DNA from: Taeniopygia guttata
Taxonomy: Eukaryota; Chordata; Aves; Passeriformes; Estrildidae
Length of the DNA stretch: 64,000 bases
Assembly (NCBI RefSeq): GCF_048771995.1
Contig: NC_133026.1
Coordinates: forward strand, 105,786,001 to 105,850,000
Reading direction: 5' to 3'
Part shown: positions 63,400-64,000 of the stretch, piece by piece
Layout: the number at the start of each line of letters is the position of its first letter
How positions within the stretch are numbered: position 1 is the first letter of the stretch
Translations under genes and position numbers: made by a program
Notes under the pieces: generated by a model
What the model was told of the DNA's origin: nothing
Database searches by the model: none
What the model saw: only the letters and a program-made list of their open reading frames with translations

Positions 63400-64000
63400 G
63401 TAAGACTAACATTTCTATTTATTGCTTTTTATATGTTGGGATTTCTATAAAACTCAGAGTGTTTCACAATTGACACTTTAAGCTAAATAGTGCTTTGTTA
63501 TTGGTACCATTTTTTAATAGAGAAATGATGATGCTTCAATGTTGCATTGGGACTTAGGACACTGCCTTGCTGTGATTTCAATGTTACCTTTGTGCCACCT
63601 GAACTAGAAGTTATTTAATTACTCTACACAGGAGATGGGAAGGTCCAAGTGGGAAAGAGACAGCAGCCATATGGAGAACTTGGGTTTTGGCCATTAGAAG
63701 AGTTGGTGGTGATCAAAACTAGGTTGAGTCAAGGATGTGCTTAGGCTTGGATAAATTAACTAAGAAGAGCATTTGGAGACACAATGAGATGGACTGAGTG
63801 AAGATCTGATGAGGATCTGAATTACTGCAGGGGGTGATTGACATGTGCTGACAGTGAGCAGTTGAGTGGAAACTGATCTCTTGAAGCAAAAAGAAGAATT
63901 AATCAAAATATTTGGAGAGGTAAGGGATGTTTCTTGAGGGTTGTTGTTCTTCTGTTTCAGAAGATATCCAAGGAATCAAATAAGAAATATTGTGATTCAC
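63400..64000. other. Start of HRH4 intron 2
   Basis: The exon 2 frame stays open for 16 codons past the donor and then stops. No match to the final HRH4 exon (TM4-TM7) is seen before the window ends. Confidence 0.65.

Noticed and set aside
1-64000. Retroviral or other virus-like elements, CRISPR arrays, bacterial operons, tRNA or rRNA genes
   Set aside because: I looked for LTR-like ends, primer-binding regions, clustered spaced repeats and tRNA box motifs by eye and saw none. A repeat-masking and tRNA scan would be decisive.

Overview
The window looks like a bird nuclear genome. It carries several 3' fragments of CR1 retroposons, the dominant avian LINE, including the typical TTCTATGATT-type 3' end. 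Its gene order, OSBPL1A (minus) - IMPACT (plus) - HRH4 (plus), is the order known from human chromosome 18q11. I cannot identify the species.

Layout. Positions 1 to about 37,150 are the N-terminal half of OSBPL1A on the minus strand: 14 coding exons (430 codons) from the start ATG at 31,944 down to 10,385. They encode ankyrin repeats, a PH domain and the start of a coiled-coil region. The FFAT motif and the oxysterol-binding domain were not found and must lie left of the window. A GC- and CpG-rich island at about 37.05-38.55 kb is the likely promoter of the long isoform (ORP1L). A second island inside the intron at about 7.9-8.56 kb has a good minus-strand splice donor and is the likely promoter of the short isoform (ORP1S). 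Positions 38.6-43.9 kb are intergenic. IMPACT starts in its own CpG island (ATG at 44,111) and is complete: 11 exons, 318 residues, stop at 57,097-57,099. After about 3 kb of intergenic sequence, HRH4 starts at 60,442. Its first two coding exons (138 residues, N-terminus to the end of TM3) are present and the third lies beyond 64,000.

All exon junctions were read by eye from GT/AG signals, and reading phase is consistent across every junction used. The remaining sequence is AT-rich intron and spacer, with CR1 fragments, short simple repeats and some perfect inverted repeats.

Function. The three genes are not known to act in one pathway. ORP1L is a late endosome/lysosome sterol sensor that binds Rab7, IMPACT is an inhibitor of the GCN2 stress kinase, and HRH4 is a histamine GPCR. 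I found no previously undescribed system. The most useful observations are the two-promoter layout of OSBPL1A, the H3-like TM2-TM3 exon of HRH4, a CR1 flanked by 12-bp direct repeats, a CR1 inside the OSBPL1A promoter island, and hairpin-forming inverted repeats in introns.
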